Shown: piece after piece, positions 1-8,729 of the stretch | How the letters are laid out: every line of letters starts with the position of its first letter | How positions within the stretch are numbered: the first letter of the stretch is position 1 | Assembly (NCBI GenBank): GCA_963817885.1 | Contig: CAWFQE010000003.1 | Location: forward strand, 124,001 to 188,000 | Reading direction: 5' to 3' | Length of the DNA stretch: 64,000 nucleotides | Source of the DNA: CAVOHU01 sp963817885 | Lineage (GTDB): Bacteria; Acidobacteriota; Vicinamibacteria; Vicinamibacterales; JAKQTR01 | Notes under the pieces: model-generated | The model's database searches: none | What the model was told of the DNA's origin: nothing | What the model saw: the letters and a program-made list of their open reading frames with translations, nothing else | Program-made: the position numbers and the translations under genes

Positions 1-598
1 CGCCCGATGAGCCGCCCGGCGAGAAGCGGACGTCGTACGCGTTGCCGGTGCGGCCGAACGAGCTGCTGCGGTTCGTGTCGCTGTTGGCCAGGTCGGGCAT
101 GTTGGCGTGCCCGACGATGATGGCGCCGGCGGCCTTGAACTTCGCGACGACCGTGGCATCCTGCGGCGCGACGAGTTCGTGGCCCGCGCGCCTGAAGCCC
201 TCCCAGCCGGCCGTGGTCACCTGTCCCTTGATGCTGGTGTTCGCCTTGATGACGATCGGCACCCCCCAGAGCGGCCCCCGTGCGCCGCCGCCCCGCGCGG
301 CCTCGGCGTCCTGGCGCGCGGCCTCGGCGAGCGCCTCGCGACGGAACACGGTCTCGATCGCGCCGTAGACGCCGTTGTAGCGATCGATGCGATCGAGGTG
401 CCACTGCACGACCTGCGTGACGGTGTACTTCTTCTCCGCGTACAGGCGATGCAGCTGTGGCACCGTGACGTCCAGCAGGTCGCGGTCGATCGCGGCGCGC
501 CGGCGCCGGCGCCTCGGGCGTGGTCCGGCAGGCGACCGCGACGCCGAGGAGGGTAGCGAGCACGACGACGACGAACGGACGGCGAGTGAGTCATCCAC
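1..598 (-). CDS. Exported amidase (amidase-signature family), N-terminal part, cut by window edge
   Basis: Read on the minus strand, this frame gives the start of an amidase-signature hydrolase: a stretch around GPLWGVPIVIKAN followed by GHANMPDLANSDTNRSS and the GGSSG serine motif right at the window edge. The family hydrolyses amide bonds with a Ser-cisSer-Lys triad; the first part of the signature is visible here. The start is unclear. A GTG at 598 is in frame, but the segment from about 590 to 515 reads like a lipoprotein signal (LLGVAVAC lipobox) only in a different frame, so one or more indels near the N-terminus are likely. It lies 170 bases downstream of the MMPL gene and may not belong to that operon. 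The family is clear; the substrate is unknown. Confidence 0.8.
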   Translation of the reverse strand, partial: MDDSLAVRSSSSCSLPSSASRSPAGPRPRRRRRRAAIDRDLLDVTVPQLHRLYAEKKYTVTQVVQWHLDRIDRYNGVYGAIETVFRREALAEAARQDAEAARGGGARGPLWGVPIVIKANTSIKGQVTTAGWEGFRRAGHELVAPQDATVVAKFKAAGAIIVGHANMPDLANSDTNRSSSFGRTGNAYDVRFSPGGSSG

Positions 599-765
599 AG
601 AGAATACCTCACGGCCGGGCCGCGCCGGGGCCGCCGAACCTCGAGAGGTGACCAGCAAGTCGCCCGACTCACGAATGGAGCCGGCGCTCCCGTCTTCCCG
701 TGTCATCATGTCGCCCAGGACGCGCGGCTCTTTCACGGCGTTTCGTCGACGACCGTCGGCGCTCG

Positions 766-3306
766 TCACAATGTTGGGGAGTCGCTGCGCGGATGCCCGA
801 AGAGGACGAGCCAGGCCGGGATGAGCAACAACGACGCGGCGAGCGCCGTTGCGATGCCGAGCGTCGTGACGAGCCCGAGCTCGAAGAGCGGCTGGAATGT
901 CGTCGAGAGCAGCGCGCCGAATCCGACGAGCGTCGTCAGGTTGGTCTGGATGAGCGCCGGCGCGGTGGCCGCTATCAACTGCTGCACGTCGCCGCCGCCT
1001 GGTTCGAGATACCGCCGGACCATGTGGATGCTGTTGTCGATCCCGATGCCGATGATCAGCGGGAAGGCGGCGAATGCCATGCCCGAGAACGTGTGCCCGA
1101 AGAGGGCGAGCATGCCGATCGTGGCGACCACCGCGTAACCGATCGGCATCAGCACCAGCAGGCCCGTGCGGATCCGGCGGAAGAGGATCATCACGATGAG
1201 GGCGACGAGCAACCCCGTCGCCACTGCCGCGCGGCGCCCGTCGGTCGCCATGCGCGTCTGCACGTCGCTCGCAATCCGATCGTAGGAGAACTCGACGAAG
1301 GGCCCGACCCGGTCCCGCAGCCGGGCCAGCGCGGCCGCCGGCAGCGCGGCTGTTGCGGCCGGGTCCGCCGAATATAACGTGACGGCACCAAGGAAGCGCC
1401 CGCCCGGCATGTGACGAATCTGGTTGTCGAGAAGCTCGCCGGGCAACTCGCGTTTCGCAGCGTCAAGGCCGACCGGAGACACGGATCCGCGGGCCCAGGC
1501 CCTCAGGCGCGCGCTGGTATCGCGAACGACTTCCGGGGACAGCCCCATCTCACGCGCCGCATCCTCGACGGCGCGGGCGGCGGCGATCAAATCGATCCCG
1601 TCCAGCGCACGACCCCGCTCACGCTGGGTCGCCGGCGACGGCAGCAGGCTGGCAGGCGAATTCACGCCACGGATAGCGCCCGCGCGCCTCAGGCTTTCGA
1701 GCTCGCGCTGGAGTCCCTCCGTGCCGGTCAGCACCTCGGCTTCGGTGCCCTCGACCAGCAGAACCAGCGGAGCGCCTTCGAGCCCGAATCGCGACGCCAG
1801 CAGACGTTGTCCGGCCAGGGCGACATCGTCGGGGTGGCCCAGTGTTTCCGGCCTTGCCGACACGCGCACGGCCGGGATCGCCGCGGCCGAGGCGACGAGC
1901 ACGACGAGGCCCGCTGTCAGCACCAGGCGCGGACGGGAGGTGACCAGCCGGGCGGCGCCGCGACCCACGCCGGGAAGGAACCGGAACGGCCCCCGGGTGT
2001 CGGCCTCCCGAATGGGGAACCTGGTCCACCACAGGGCAAGCAGGGCCGGCATCGTGAAGAGGGTATGCACGAGGAGCATGAACAGTCCGATGGTCAGGAA
2101 CAGTCCCAGTTCCGCGAGACCCTTGAACGAGGCCCACGCCAGCATCAACGTGCCCGTGCTGGTCGTCACGATGCAGAAGATGACACTCGCGCCCGTCGTG
2201 AGGTATGTGCTGGCGATGGCATCCCGGAGCGATCGCCCCTTCGCGATCTCCTGTGGAACCCGGCTGAAGAAGTACGTCACCTGGTCGTCGCCCAGCCCGA
2301 CGATGATGGCGAGGAAGGCCAGGCTGATGAGGTTGACTTCCCCCGGGTACGTGCTGATGACGCCCATCGTCCATTGCACGGCGAGCACCGTCGGCAGGAA
2401 GGCGAAGACCAGCGCGCCGATCCACCGGTACACGACAACGCAGAGCAGCAGGTTGCCGGCGGCCGACAGGAACGTGGCCAGCCCGATGTTGCGTTGGATG
2501 AAGCTCCGGCTCTGCGCCGCGTAGGCGTAGGCGCCGGCCGCGGTCAGCCGTATCGCAGGATCGGCCGAGGTTGCCGCAATCGCCTGGTCGCGATAATAGG
2601 CCATCAGCCTGGCGGAGAACTCGTAGTCCGACGCCGACCCGCCCGGCTCGGTCATCACGAGGAGCGAGCGATGGTCCTTGCTGAAGAACCGTCCGCCGTC
2701 TCCCCACTCGAGATCGAACGCGGTCGACTCTCCAGACTGGCGGGTGACCGGGTCGGTGAATTCAATCAGGCCGAGTGGATCGGCGACGAAGTACTCCGAC
2801 CCGGCCGTTGAGAACGGGGTGACCAGGCCGGCAGCAGCCGAGCGCAGCCGCTCGCGGATCCCGGCTGGCGACAACCGCGCGGCCAGCCTGTCTCGCTGCG
2901 CGAGATCGGCAAACGCCGGGAAATGGCCGACCAGGTACCGCGCGATCCCGAGTCGCTCGTCCTGCGAGAACCCGGATCGCGCCGTCGCGAACAGCCCGCT
3001 GTTGTGCATCGACGTCACCAGGCGGTCCGCTGCGGCTTCCAGGCGTTCGGCGTCCGGCTCTTCCTTCACCCCACCCTCGATGACCACGAAGAACCGGTTG
3101 CCGTACCCGAACCCTTCCACGAACTCTCGCGCGACGACCGCTTCCGCTGACGACGAGCCCATCAGATCGATGAGGGACGTCTGGAGCTTGAGATGCCGCG
3201 TGTTGATCTGGAGGAGCACGGAGAGCACCGCGACCAGGGCGAGCACCAGTATCGGGTGATTCAACGTCAACGCCGATACGCGCCGAAGGAAGCGGGTGAC
3301 CATCAT
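766..3306 (-). CDS. MMPL/RND-superfamily exporter (HpnN/ApeM-like)
   Basis: This 846-residue polytopic protein has the duplicated RND layout: TM1, a large periplasmic loop, a block of TM helices with the motif GLGDDQVTYFF, then a second loop and TM block with GIGIDNSIHMVRR. Members of this family move lipids or polyenes out of the inner membrane (HpnN for hopanoids, MMPL proteins in aryl-polyene and xanthomonadin clusters). The start chosen is the ATG at 3306, which overlaps the TGA of the methyltransferase gene (ATGA), implying translational coupling; the frame stays open upstream but that part is shadow. With the LolA-like gene two places upstream it is the probable export step for the product of this locus. 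The cargo is inferred from context only. Confidence 0.88.
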   Translation of the reverse strand: MMVTRFLRRVSALTLNHPILVLALVAVLSVLLQINTRHLKLQTSLIDLMGSSSAEAVVAREFVEGFGYGNRFFVVIEGGVKEEPDAERLEAAADRLVTSMHNSGLFATARSGFSQDERLGIARYLVGHFPAFADLAQRDRLAARLSPAGIRERLRSAAAGLVTPFSTAGSEYFVADPLGLIEFTDPVTRQSGESTAFDLEWGDGGRFFSKDHRSLLVMTEPGGSASDYEFSARLMAYYRDQAIAATSADPAIRLTAAGAYAYAAQSRSFIQRNIGLATFLSAAGNLLLCVVVYRWIGALVFAFLPTVLAVQWTMGVISTYPGEVNLISLAFLAIIVGLGDDQVTYFFSRVPQEIAKGRSLRDAIASTYLTTGASVIFCIVTTSTGTLMLAWASFKGLAELGLFLTIGLFMLLVHTLFTMPALLALWWTRFPIREADTRGPFRFLPGVGRGAARLVTSRPRLVLTAGLVVLVASAAAIPAVRVSARPETLGHPDDVALAGQRLLASRFGLEGAPLVLLVEGTEAEVLTGTEGLQRELESLRRAGAIRGVNSPASLLPSPATQRERGRALDGIDLIAAARAVEDAAREMGLSPEVVRDTSARLRAWARGSVSPVGLDAAKRELPGELLDNQIRHMPGGRFLGAVTLYSADPAATAALPAAALARLRDRVGPFVEFSYDRIASDVQTRMATDGRRAAVATGLLVALIVMILFRRIRTGLLVLMPIGYAVVATIGMLALFGHTFSGMAFAAFPLIIGIGIDNSIHMVRRYLEPGGGDVQQLIAATAPALIQTNLTTLVGFGALLSTTFQPLFELGLVTTLGIATALAASLLLIPAWLVLFGHPRSDSPTL

Positions 3307-4409
3307 GCCGCCCGGTCTGCGCGGCGCGCCCGGACCACGATGTGCGCGAGCGGCAGGGTGTTGCGATGCCGCTGGACACTCACCGACAGGCCCGCGCGCT
3401 CGAGCGTTTCGGTGAAGGAGGCCGCCGTCTGGTACCTCGGCCGTACCGAAGATCCCCCGGTCCGCACCGCCGCCCTGTCCAGGGCCTTGGTCAGCCGCCC
3501 GCGCCATCCGCCCACCGTGTCGGGCTCGCGGACAATGAGCGTGCCGCCGGGGCGCAGCGATGCCGCGCATCGTTCGAGGACGGCGCGCTGGTCGTCCGGG
3601 TCGAGATACTGCAGCACGTCGATGATCAGGATCAGCCCCGCCTCGGGCACGGCATACTCGCGGATGTCAGCGACCCGCACGGAGGCGTCGAGTCCGGAAA
3701 GGGCGAGCCCGGCCGTGCGCACGCGGCCTGCATCGAGGTCGCATCCGCACAGCGGCCTGCCGGGATCGCGAAACGCCGCCAGCGTCAGCGCGATCCCATG
3801 GCCGCAGCCGAGGTCCACGACCGGGCCCGACCCGAGGTCGCTTTCGAGCAGCAGTTCGAACACCCTGTCGAGACGGGTCTTCCACCTCACGAAGCCGCGT
3901 GCGCCGCTGCGCGCCCCTGCGTAGCGGGCCTTCACGAACGTGCGCCACGCGTCGAGGTCGGCCGGTCGCCGCTTGCGCGCGGACACGATCATGTAGGTTG
4001 CGGCGGCTGCGGGCAGGCCCACCAGCAGCGACAGCACGACACTGCCGACGCCGAGCGCCCAGATATTGGTGGCCAGATCGGTCTGCCGCAGCGAGTCCAT
4101 CGACAGCGCCACCCACCTGCCACGTGTGACACGATGGCCGAGCTGCAGGCAGCCCGCCAGCACGAACGGCTGGAAAAGCGGGTTGCTGATGAACGTGGCG
4201 GCAAACGTCAGGGGCCGATTCAGCCGGAACACCGTGGCGAGCGCAATCGCGACGACGGATTGCAGCCCGTAGATCGGGACGATGCCCACCGTGAGGCCGA
4301 TCATGACGGCGGCAGCCGCCCGCCCCGGCTCCATCTGTTCGTGCAGCAGCTCGACCACGCGGGTCCAGTTCCCGGTCAGTGTCTTCCGCGCGCGGGCCAG
4401 GACGCTCAC
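3303..4409 (-). CDS. DUF2062 membrane domain fused to SAM-dependent methyltransferase
   Basis: The 368-residue product has two parts. Residues 1 to about 150 form a DUF2062-type membrane domain (GLTVGIVPIYGLQS, then ISNPLFQPFV and a further hydrophobic segment). Residues about 170-368 are a class I methyltransferase with the SAM-binding glycine motif VVDLGCGHG and an acidic strand-2 end (CGCDLDAGRVR), followed by IDVLQYLDPDDQ. Fusion of the two is not the usual form of either family. In the gene order it sits between the dehydratase and the exporter, with ATGA overlaps on both sides, so it should act on the same product at the inner membrane. Which atom is methylated cannot be told from sequence. 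Confidence 0.85.
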   Translation of the reverse strand: MSVLARARKTLTGNWTRVVELLHEQMEPGRAAAAVMIGLTVGIVPIYGLQSVVAIALATVFRLNRPLTFAATFISNPLFQPFVLAGCLQLGHRVTRGRWVALSMDSLRQTDLATNIWALGVGSVVLSLLVGLPAAAATYMIVSARKRRPADLDAWRTFVKARYAGARSGARGFVRWKTRLDRVFELLLESDLGSGPVVDLGCGHGIALTLAAFRDPGRPLCGCDLDAGRVRTAGLALSGLDASVRVADIREYAVPEAGLILIIDVLQYLDPDDQRAVLERCAASLRPGGTLIVREPDTVGGWRGRLTKALDRAAVRTGGSSVRPRYQTAASFTETLERAGLSVSVQRHRNTLPLAHIVVRARRADRAA

Positions 4410-4825
4410 CGTGACACCACCGTGAGCTGGCCGACGGCCACCGTCTCCCCGTCCACCGAGAGCGTGGCCGAGACCACGGCCATCCCGTCCCGTTCGATGA
4501 GCGCCTTTGTCTCGATGTGGAGCGTCGTGCCGGGACGGACCGGTTTGAGGAACTTGAACTGGTTGACGGCGGCCAGCAGGTGGCGCCTCCCCGTCGCAAC
4601 CGCCCCGGCTCCAAGCATCACCCCCGCGGTCTGGGCAGCAGCTTCGATCAGGAAGACCCCGGGCAGGATCGGGTCGCCGGGGAAGTGGCCCGAGAAGAAC
4701 GGCGCAGAAGGGTCGACATCGGTGGCCGCATGGCAGGACTCGCCTGGCACGATCTCGACAATGCGGTCGACCCAGAGAAACGGCTCCCGATGTGGGAGGA
4801 TGGCTTCGATATCCGATCGGATCAT
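4406..4825 (-). CDS. FabZ/ApeI-like 3-hydroxyacyl-ACP dehydratase
   Basis: A 139-residue single hot-dog protein. It carries the FabZ hallmarks LPHREPFLWVD near the N-terminus, SGHFPGDPILPGV with the catalytic His47, and Glu61 in the helix that follows (FLIEAAAQ). FabZ-type enzymes remove water from 3-hydroxyacyl-ACP to give the trans-2-enoyl product; the ApeI homologue does so repeatedly to make polyenes. The gene starts four bases after the LolA-like gene and overlaps the methyltransferase start by ATGA. No enoyl reductase is seen in the locus, which fits retention of double bonds, although a genomic FabI elsewhere could serve. Catalytic residues are intact. Confidence 0.88.
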   Translation of the reverse strand: MIRSDIEAILPHREPFLWVDRIVEIVPGESCHAATDVDPSAPFFSGHFPGDPILPGVFLIEAAAQTAGVMLGAGAVATGRRHLLAAVNQFKFLKPVRPGTTLHIETKALIERDGMAVVSATLSVDGETVAVGQLTVVSR

Positions 4826-4829
4826 GGCG

Positions 4830-5528
4830 TCAGTCTTTGGGGCGCCGCCCGGGCGGGCGTGGGTCGTACACCTCGAAGATCGAGGCCTTGAGGGTGATGT
4901 CCGTCCGATCGACCGTGATGTCGAACACGCTGGTCACGCGGTTCCTGCCCTCGATGCTGATTTGTCGCGGAAAGGCGTCCGCCTTCCCCAGCTCGACCCC
5001 GATCCGGCTCGCTCGCTTCGCAATGGGCCCGGCCACGGAGGTCAGCCGCATCACGAAGCGGTCGGGCGTTTCGGAAACCTCGATCTTGAAGTCCCGCTCG
5101 AGCGTCGCCGCCGACTCCGGCCCGCTGAAGTACTTCTGCGTGCGCGACACCGCGTCCGCGATATCCATGGCTTCGGTGTGGGCGCCCCCGTCGGCTGACA
5201 GGTTGAGGATCCCGCGATTGTAGAGAATCCGGACTGGCGTGGGCTGGGTGTAGTCCAGCCTGAACCGGTCGGTCCCGGCGACACAGAAGGTTCCGCGGGC
5301 GACCTGCGGCCGAGTGAACAGGGGTGAGGTGCGCGTCTCGACGATCGTACCGCAGGCGGTGGTTTCCCGGCGCTGGACCTCGGCCACGCGCTTCCATATC
5401 CGATCGAGCAGGTCCCGGGACGATGGCGCGACCTGGCCCGAGGCGGCGACGGTGGCGGCCATGATCGCGGCAAAGAGCCACGCGGGACCCCAGGCGAGCG
5501 CTCGCGTGATGCACGGGCGGCGCATCAT
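4830..5528 (-). CDS. LolA-like outer-membrane lipoprotein carrier (ApeG/XanM-type)
   Basis: A 232-residue exported protein. The chosen ATG (5528) overlaps the stop of the upstream glycosyltransferase as ATGA and is followed at once by a signal peptide (basic start, then a hydrophobic run ending near AATVAASGQ). The mature part has the alternating beta pattern of LolA/LppX folds (GTFCVAGTDRFRLDY; ISIEGRNRVTSVFDIT). Such proteins bind acyl chains in a hydrophobic cavity and carry them across the periplasm; dedicated copies occur in aryl-polyene and xanthomonadin clusters beside an MMPL exporter, as here. The sequence is too divergent to assign by motif alone, so the call rests on length, signal, fold-like pattern and neighbours. 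Confidence 0.72.
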   Translation of the reverse strand: MMRRPCITRALAWGPAWLFAAIMAATVAASGQVAPSSRDLLDRIWKRVAEVQRRETTACGTIVETRTSPLFTRPQVARGTFCVAGTDRFRLDYTQPTPVRILYNRGILNLSADGGAHTEAMDIADAVSRTQKYFSGPESAATLERDFKIEVSETPDRFVMRLTSVAGPIAKRASRIGVELGKADAFPRQISIEGRNRVTSVFDITVDRTDITLKASIFEVYDPRPPGRRPKD

Positions 5529-6196
5529 CCGCGTCCGAAGCGAAACACCAGGGACCACAGGCATATCCGTATCGTGTCACGTACCGGATGCATCTTCGAG
5601 CGCGCCAGGCCGCGATCGTAGACGGTGGTCACCGGCGCCTGTGCGATGGTGGCGCCCCTGGCCCGGAGCTTGATCAGGACTTCCATCTCGAACTCGTAGC
5701 GCCTGGCCCTGAGGCGCACCCCTCGAAGCGCGTCGAGCCGGATCAGCCGGAAGCCGCTCTGGCTGTCCAGGATAGCCTGTCCCACCAGCCAGGACGCGGC
5801 TCGACTGCCAACCGTGTTCGAAAAATGCCGCGAGCCCGGCATGGCGTTCTTCACGAACGCCCGTGTCCCAATCACGACGTCGGTCCCATCCCGGGCCGCC
5901 TGGATGAGCCGCGGGATGTCCTCGGGGCGATGTTGACCGTCTCCGTCCATGAACAGCACGTGGGTGAAGTCCCGGTCGCGGAAGTGTTCCAGGCCTCGGC
6001 GCACGGCCGTGCCCTTTCCGGAGTTTCGACCGAGCTTCAGGCAGACGGCTCCGGCGCCCTCCGCACGCACGGCCGTTTCGTCGGTCGACCCATCGTCGAC
6101 CACAACCACCTCGGCCACGTAGCGTCGGGCGGAGGTCACCAGCCCGCCGATGACATCGGCTTCGTTGAACGCCGGAATGATGGCACACACGTTCAT
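5525..6196 (-). CDS. Family 2 glycosyltransferase (DPM1/polyprenyl-phosphate type)
   Basis: The 223-residue protein begins directly with a GT-A nucleotide-sugar fold: NVCAIIPAFNEADVIGGLV, VVVDDGSTDET, and the metal-binding DxD-like DGDGQH, then the QSGFRL motif of dolichyl-phosphate mannose synthase-like enzymes. There are no long C-terminal membrane helices. It probably transfers a sugar to a lipid carrier or to the lipid product of this locus. I take the ATG at 6196 because the family consensus starts there; an in-frame ATG at 6253, 14 bases after the deacetylase stop, is a real alternative. Neither start has a good Shine-Dalgarno. It is translationally coupled to the LolA-like gene downstream. 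Confidence 0.87.
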   Translation of the reverse strand: MNVCAIIPAFNEADVIGGLVTSARRYVAEVVVVDDGSTDETAVRAEGAGAVCLKLGRNSGKGTAVRRGLEHFRDRDFTHVLFMDGDGQHRPEDIPRLIQAARDGTDVVIGTRAFVKNAMPGSRHFSNTVGSRAASWLVGQAILDSQSGFRLIRLDALRGVRLRARRYEFEMEVLIKLRARGATIAQAPVTTVYDRGLARSKMHPVRDTIRICLWSLVFRFGRG

Positions 6197-6267
6197 GAGC
6201 GGCGGTTCTGTCGCGGACAGGTCATGGCGCGGATTCGTTGGCCCCACGGTCATGGCAACGCGGTGAT

Positions 6268-7032
6268 TCAGACCGTCGCCAGCTGGTACCCGCGGGCGAG
6301 CAGCTCGTCGACGATGCCCGGCAGGGCATCGAGCATCGCTGCCGACCCGCGTCCCGGCCGGTCGTGGAACAGCACGATGGCTCCGGGGTGCACCCGATCG
6401 AGAATGCGCCGGCGCAGCGATTCGGCGGTCGGCCATCGCGTGTCGTAGGAGCGGACGTTCCAGAGCACGAACTCCAGCCCCGTTCGCGCCAGGGCCGGCG
6501 CGAGCATCGGATGCCGAAGCCCGACCGGCGAGCGGAACAGCACCGGCGTCACCCCTGTCGCCCGGCGGATCGCGTCCTGCCCGCGGGCGAGCTCAGTGCG
6601 AAGCCGGCCGGGCGTGAGGAAACAGAAGAGCGGGGGATGGGAGTACGTGTGGCTCCCGATGACGTGTCCCTCGTTGCGCGCGCGCCGGGCGAGTTCGGGA
6701 TTGGCGTCGACCTTGCTTCCGACGAAGAAGAATGTCGCCCTCACGCCCCTCGCCCGGAGCACGTCGAGCACCTTCGGCGTCACGTCGGGACTCGGCCCGT
6801 CGTCGAAGGTGAGCGCGACGCACGGGGCGCCCGCGCAGGCAATCGATGTCCGGCCGGCCGCCAGCCAGTCGACGCCTGGCAGGAACAACAGCGCCAGCAT
6901 GGCGGCGGTCCCGCAGCCGAAGATGAACAAGACCGTCAGTATCCGTGCAGCGGTTGGAGGATAAACGAAAACGAGACTGGCGTTGGTCACGACGAACAGC
7001 AGCACGAACGCCAGAGCCTTTGCCATGCCCAC
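6268..7032 (-). CDS. Polysaccharide deacetylase family protein (CE4), membrane-anchored
   Basis: This 254-residue protein has two N-terminal membrane segments (to about residue 55) and a NodB-homology domain. The first motif VALTFDDGPSPD holds the catalytic base and metal-binding aspartates, and GSHTYSHPPL holds the metal-binding histidines; LFHDRPGRG lies near the C-terminus. CE4 enzymes remove N- or O-acetyl groups from sugars, normally outside the inner membrane. Paired with the GT2 gene that follows, it recalls ArnC/ArnD-like sugar attachment and deacetylation, so it may trim a sugar placed on the lipid product. It is the first gene of the minus-strand arm and shares the 140-base divergent region with the radical SAM gene. 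Confidence 0.85.
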   Translation of the reverse strand: MGMAKALAFVLLFVVTNASLVFVYPPTAARILTVLFIFGCGTAAMLALLFLPGVDWLAAGRTSIACAGAPCVALTFDDGPSPDVTPKVLDVLRARGVRATFFFVGSKVDANPELARRARNEGHVIGSHTYSHPPLFCFLTPGRLRTELARGQDAIRRATGVTPVLFRSPVGLRHPMLAPALARTGLEFVLWNVRSYDTRWPTAESLRRRILDRVHPGAIVLFHDRPGRGSAAMLDALPGIVDELLARGYQLATV

Positions 7033-7134
7033 GCCTCACGATCGAATCTTCCGCGCCAGGCTCCGTGTCGAGATTCGCGGAAGCGGCCGCCGCTGAAGGC
7101 CCGGATTCGCGGGCCGGACAGACCAGTTCTCCAC

Positions 7135-7163
7135 TTTACTTCACCGCGCCAAGTCGCGATAAT
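7135..7163 (+). promoter_or_regulatory. Candidate sigma-70-type promoter, probably leaderless
   Basis: TTTACT at 7135-7140 and GATAAT at 7158-7163 are separated by exactly 17 bases. The -10 box matches five of six consensus positions and the -35 four of six. The ATG of the radical SAM gene starts at 7173, only nine bases after the -10, and has no Shine-Dalgarno, so the transcript would be leaderless or nearly so. It lies in the divergent gap between the two arms of the biosynthetic locus. Confidence 0.5.
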
Positions 7164-7172
7164 AGGTCGCCC

Positions 7173-8729
7173 ATGCATCATGACGCAAGTGTGTTCAAGT
7201 CCAGTCCGAGCGCTGGAAGTGGCCCTTCCCGTGATTCCGACACGACAGCGAAAGCTGATGACGCGAATGCCGTATTGGCTCGCTACGGATCGGTCTGCCC
7301 GACCTGTGGTGCGGAGGCGGACGCGCTGGTGCTCCAGCGCGACGGACGCGTATTCCAGCGCACCCTCTGCCCGGCGCACAACGGGACCGAGAATCTGATT
7401 CTGTCCGACGTTCGTATCCATACGAAACTCGAAGACTGGAATCGGCGCGTGTTTTCCGGCCGGCCGGACGCGCTTCCGGATGAGGATCCCGGCAAGGCGC
7501 CGCTGCTGGCGGTGGTCGATCTCACCAACCACTGCAATCTCTCGTGCCCGGTCTGCTTCGCCGAGGTCTCCAACCAGAGCGTCTACTATCTGGACCTCGA
7601 GACTGTCCGGCGCATGCTGACCGCGCTCATCACGCACAAGCCGCTGCCGTGCCGGCACGTGCAGTTTTCCGGCGGCGAACCGACGCTCCACCCGCAGTTC
7701 CTCGAGATCGTCCGCATGGCCCGGGACATGGGGTTCGACCACGTCCAGGTCGCCACCAACGGCAGCATGTTCGCCACGCCGGGCTTCGCCCGGAAGTGCG
7801 ACGAGGCCGGGCTCCACACGCTGTACATGCAGTTCGACGGCATGGACGACCTCGTCTACCACACGCTGCGCGGACGTCCGCTGCTCGATCAGAAGCTGAA
7901 GGCGTTCGAGAAGATCGAAGAAACCGGCATGCGGGTCGTGCTGGTGCCGACCCTTGTGGCCGGCGTCAACGTCGACCAGATGGGGGCGATCTTCAACTTC
8001 GCGCTGGAACACAGCCACCACGTCACCGGCATCAGCGTGCAGCCCATGGCCGCGACCGGGCGCGTGAAGGTGCCGGGCGAGGGTTCGTTCAACCTGGTCG
8101 ATATGGCCCAGGAGTTCGGCCGGCAGACGGGTCTGACGCGCTTTCCCGATGACTGGTTCCCGCTGAACTCCCTCACGATGATTACACGGGGCGTCGCCAG
8201 GATGAGGGGCGAGGTCATCCAGAGCCCGGCCTGTGATGCCTATTGCTCGGTTGGGACGTATTTTCATGTCGACGACGACAACAAGCCGACGTGCCTGACC
8301 CGGTTTTTCGACCTCGAGGGATTCCTGCGGACCATCGGTGATCTGCCGGCGCCGAAGAGCCGGGGCTTCTTCTCGCGGCACATCTCGGGGATCGCCCAGC
8401 TCAAGGCGCTTTCGTCGTGCTTCGACGGGGGCAATGCGCCCAAGGGCCTGAGCTTCCTCCGCCTGCTGAAGGGGCTGGACGGATGGGAGGACAAGAGCGT
8501 CGGCCGCGGGGAGTCATGGGTCCAGCGCGGCTTCAACGGCATGTTCTTCGCGGGCATGCACTTCATGGACGCCACCAACTTCAGCACGCGGCGGACGCAT
8601 CGCTGCATCATCAAGTACGTGACCACGGACGGCCGGCTGGTCTCGTTCTGCAACTACAACTCCGGCACGAGGCAGCGCGACGCCGAGGAGTTGACCAGGC
8701 TGGGTGAATGCAACCAGGGCGCGCGCTAG
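7173..8729 (+). CDS. Radical SAM enzyme of the Tes/MJ0619 (COG1964) family
   Basis: A 518-residue radical SAM protein. An N-terminal metal ribbon has Cys42-x2-Cys45 and Cys66-x2-His69, followed by the SAM-cluster motif CNLSCPVC (Cys121, 125, 128) and QFSGGEPTLHP. The C-terminal region contains further conserved cysteines in SCFDGGNAPKGL, THRCIIKY and LVSFCNYNSG. This architecture (rubredoxin-like ribbon, radical SAM core, C-terminal auxiliary cluster region) is that of the archaeal tetraether lipid synthase family, which joins unactivated lipid tails by C-C bonds. Bacterial members are mostly uncharacterised; Acidobacteria are known to make membrane-spanning iso-diabolic acid. The start is the ATG at 7173; the open frame upstream is noncoding. 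The family is well supported, the exact reaction here is not. Confidence 0.83.
   Translation: MHHDASVFKSSPSAGSGPSRDSDTTAKADDANAVLARYGSVCPTCGAEADALVLQRDGRVFQRTLCPAHNGTENLILSDVRIHTKLEDWNRRVFSGRPDALPDEDPGKAPLLAVVDLTNHCNLSCPVCFAEVSNQSVYYLDLETVRRMLTALITHKPLPCRHVQFSGGEPTLHPQFLEIVRMARDMGFDHVQVATNGSMFATPGFARKCDEAGLHTLYMQFDGMDDLVYHTLRGRPLLDQKLKAFEKIEETGMRVVLVPTLVAGVNVDQMGAIFNFALEHSHHVTGISVQPMAATGRVKVPGEGSFNLVDMAQEFGRQTGLTRFPDDWFPLNSLTMITRGVARMRGEVIQSPACDAYCSVGTYFHVDDDNKPTCLTRFFDLEGFLRTIGDLPAPKSRGFFSRHISGIAQLKALSSCFDGGNAPKGLSFLRLLKGLDGWEDKSVGRGESWVQRGFNGMFFAGMHFMDATNFSTRRTHRCIIKYVTTDGRLVSFCNYNSGTRQRDAEELTRLGECNQGAR

Noticed and set aside
3307..3570. Extended N-terminus of the MMPL exporter
   Set aside because: It is a shadow of the methyltransferase gene; the ATGA overlap at 3303-3306 marks the real start.
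6945..7172. Extended N-terminus of the Tes-like radical SAM protein
   Set aside because: The open frame runs through the divergent promoter region and has no similarity to the family; the ATG at 7173 fits.
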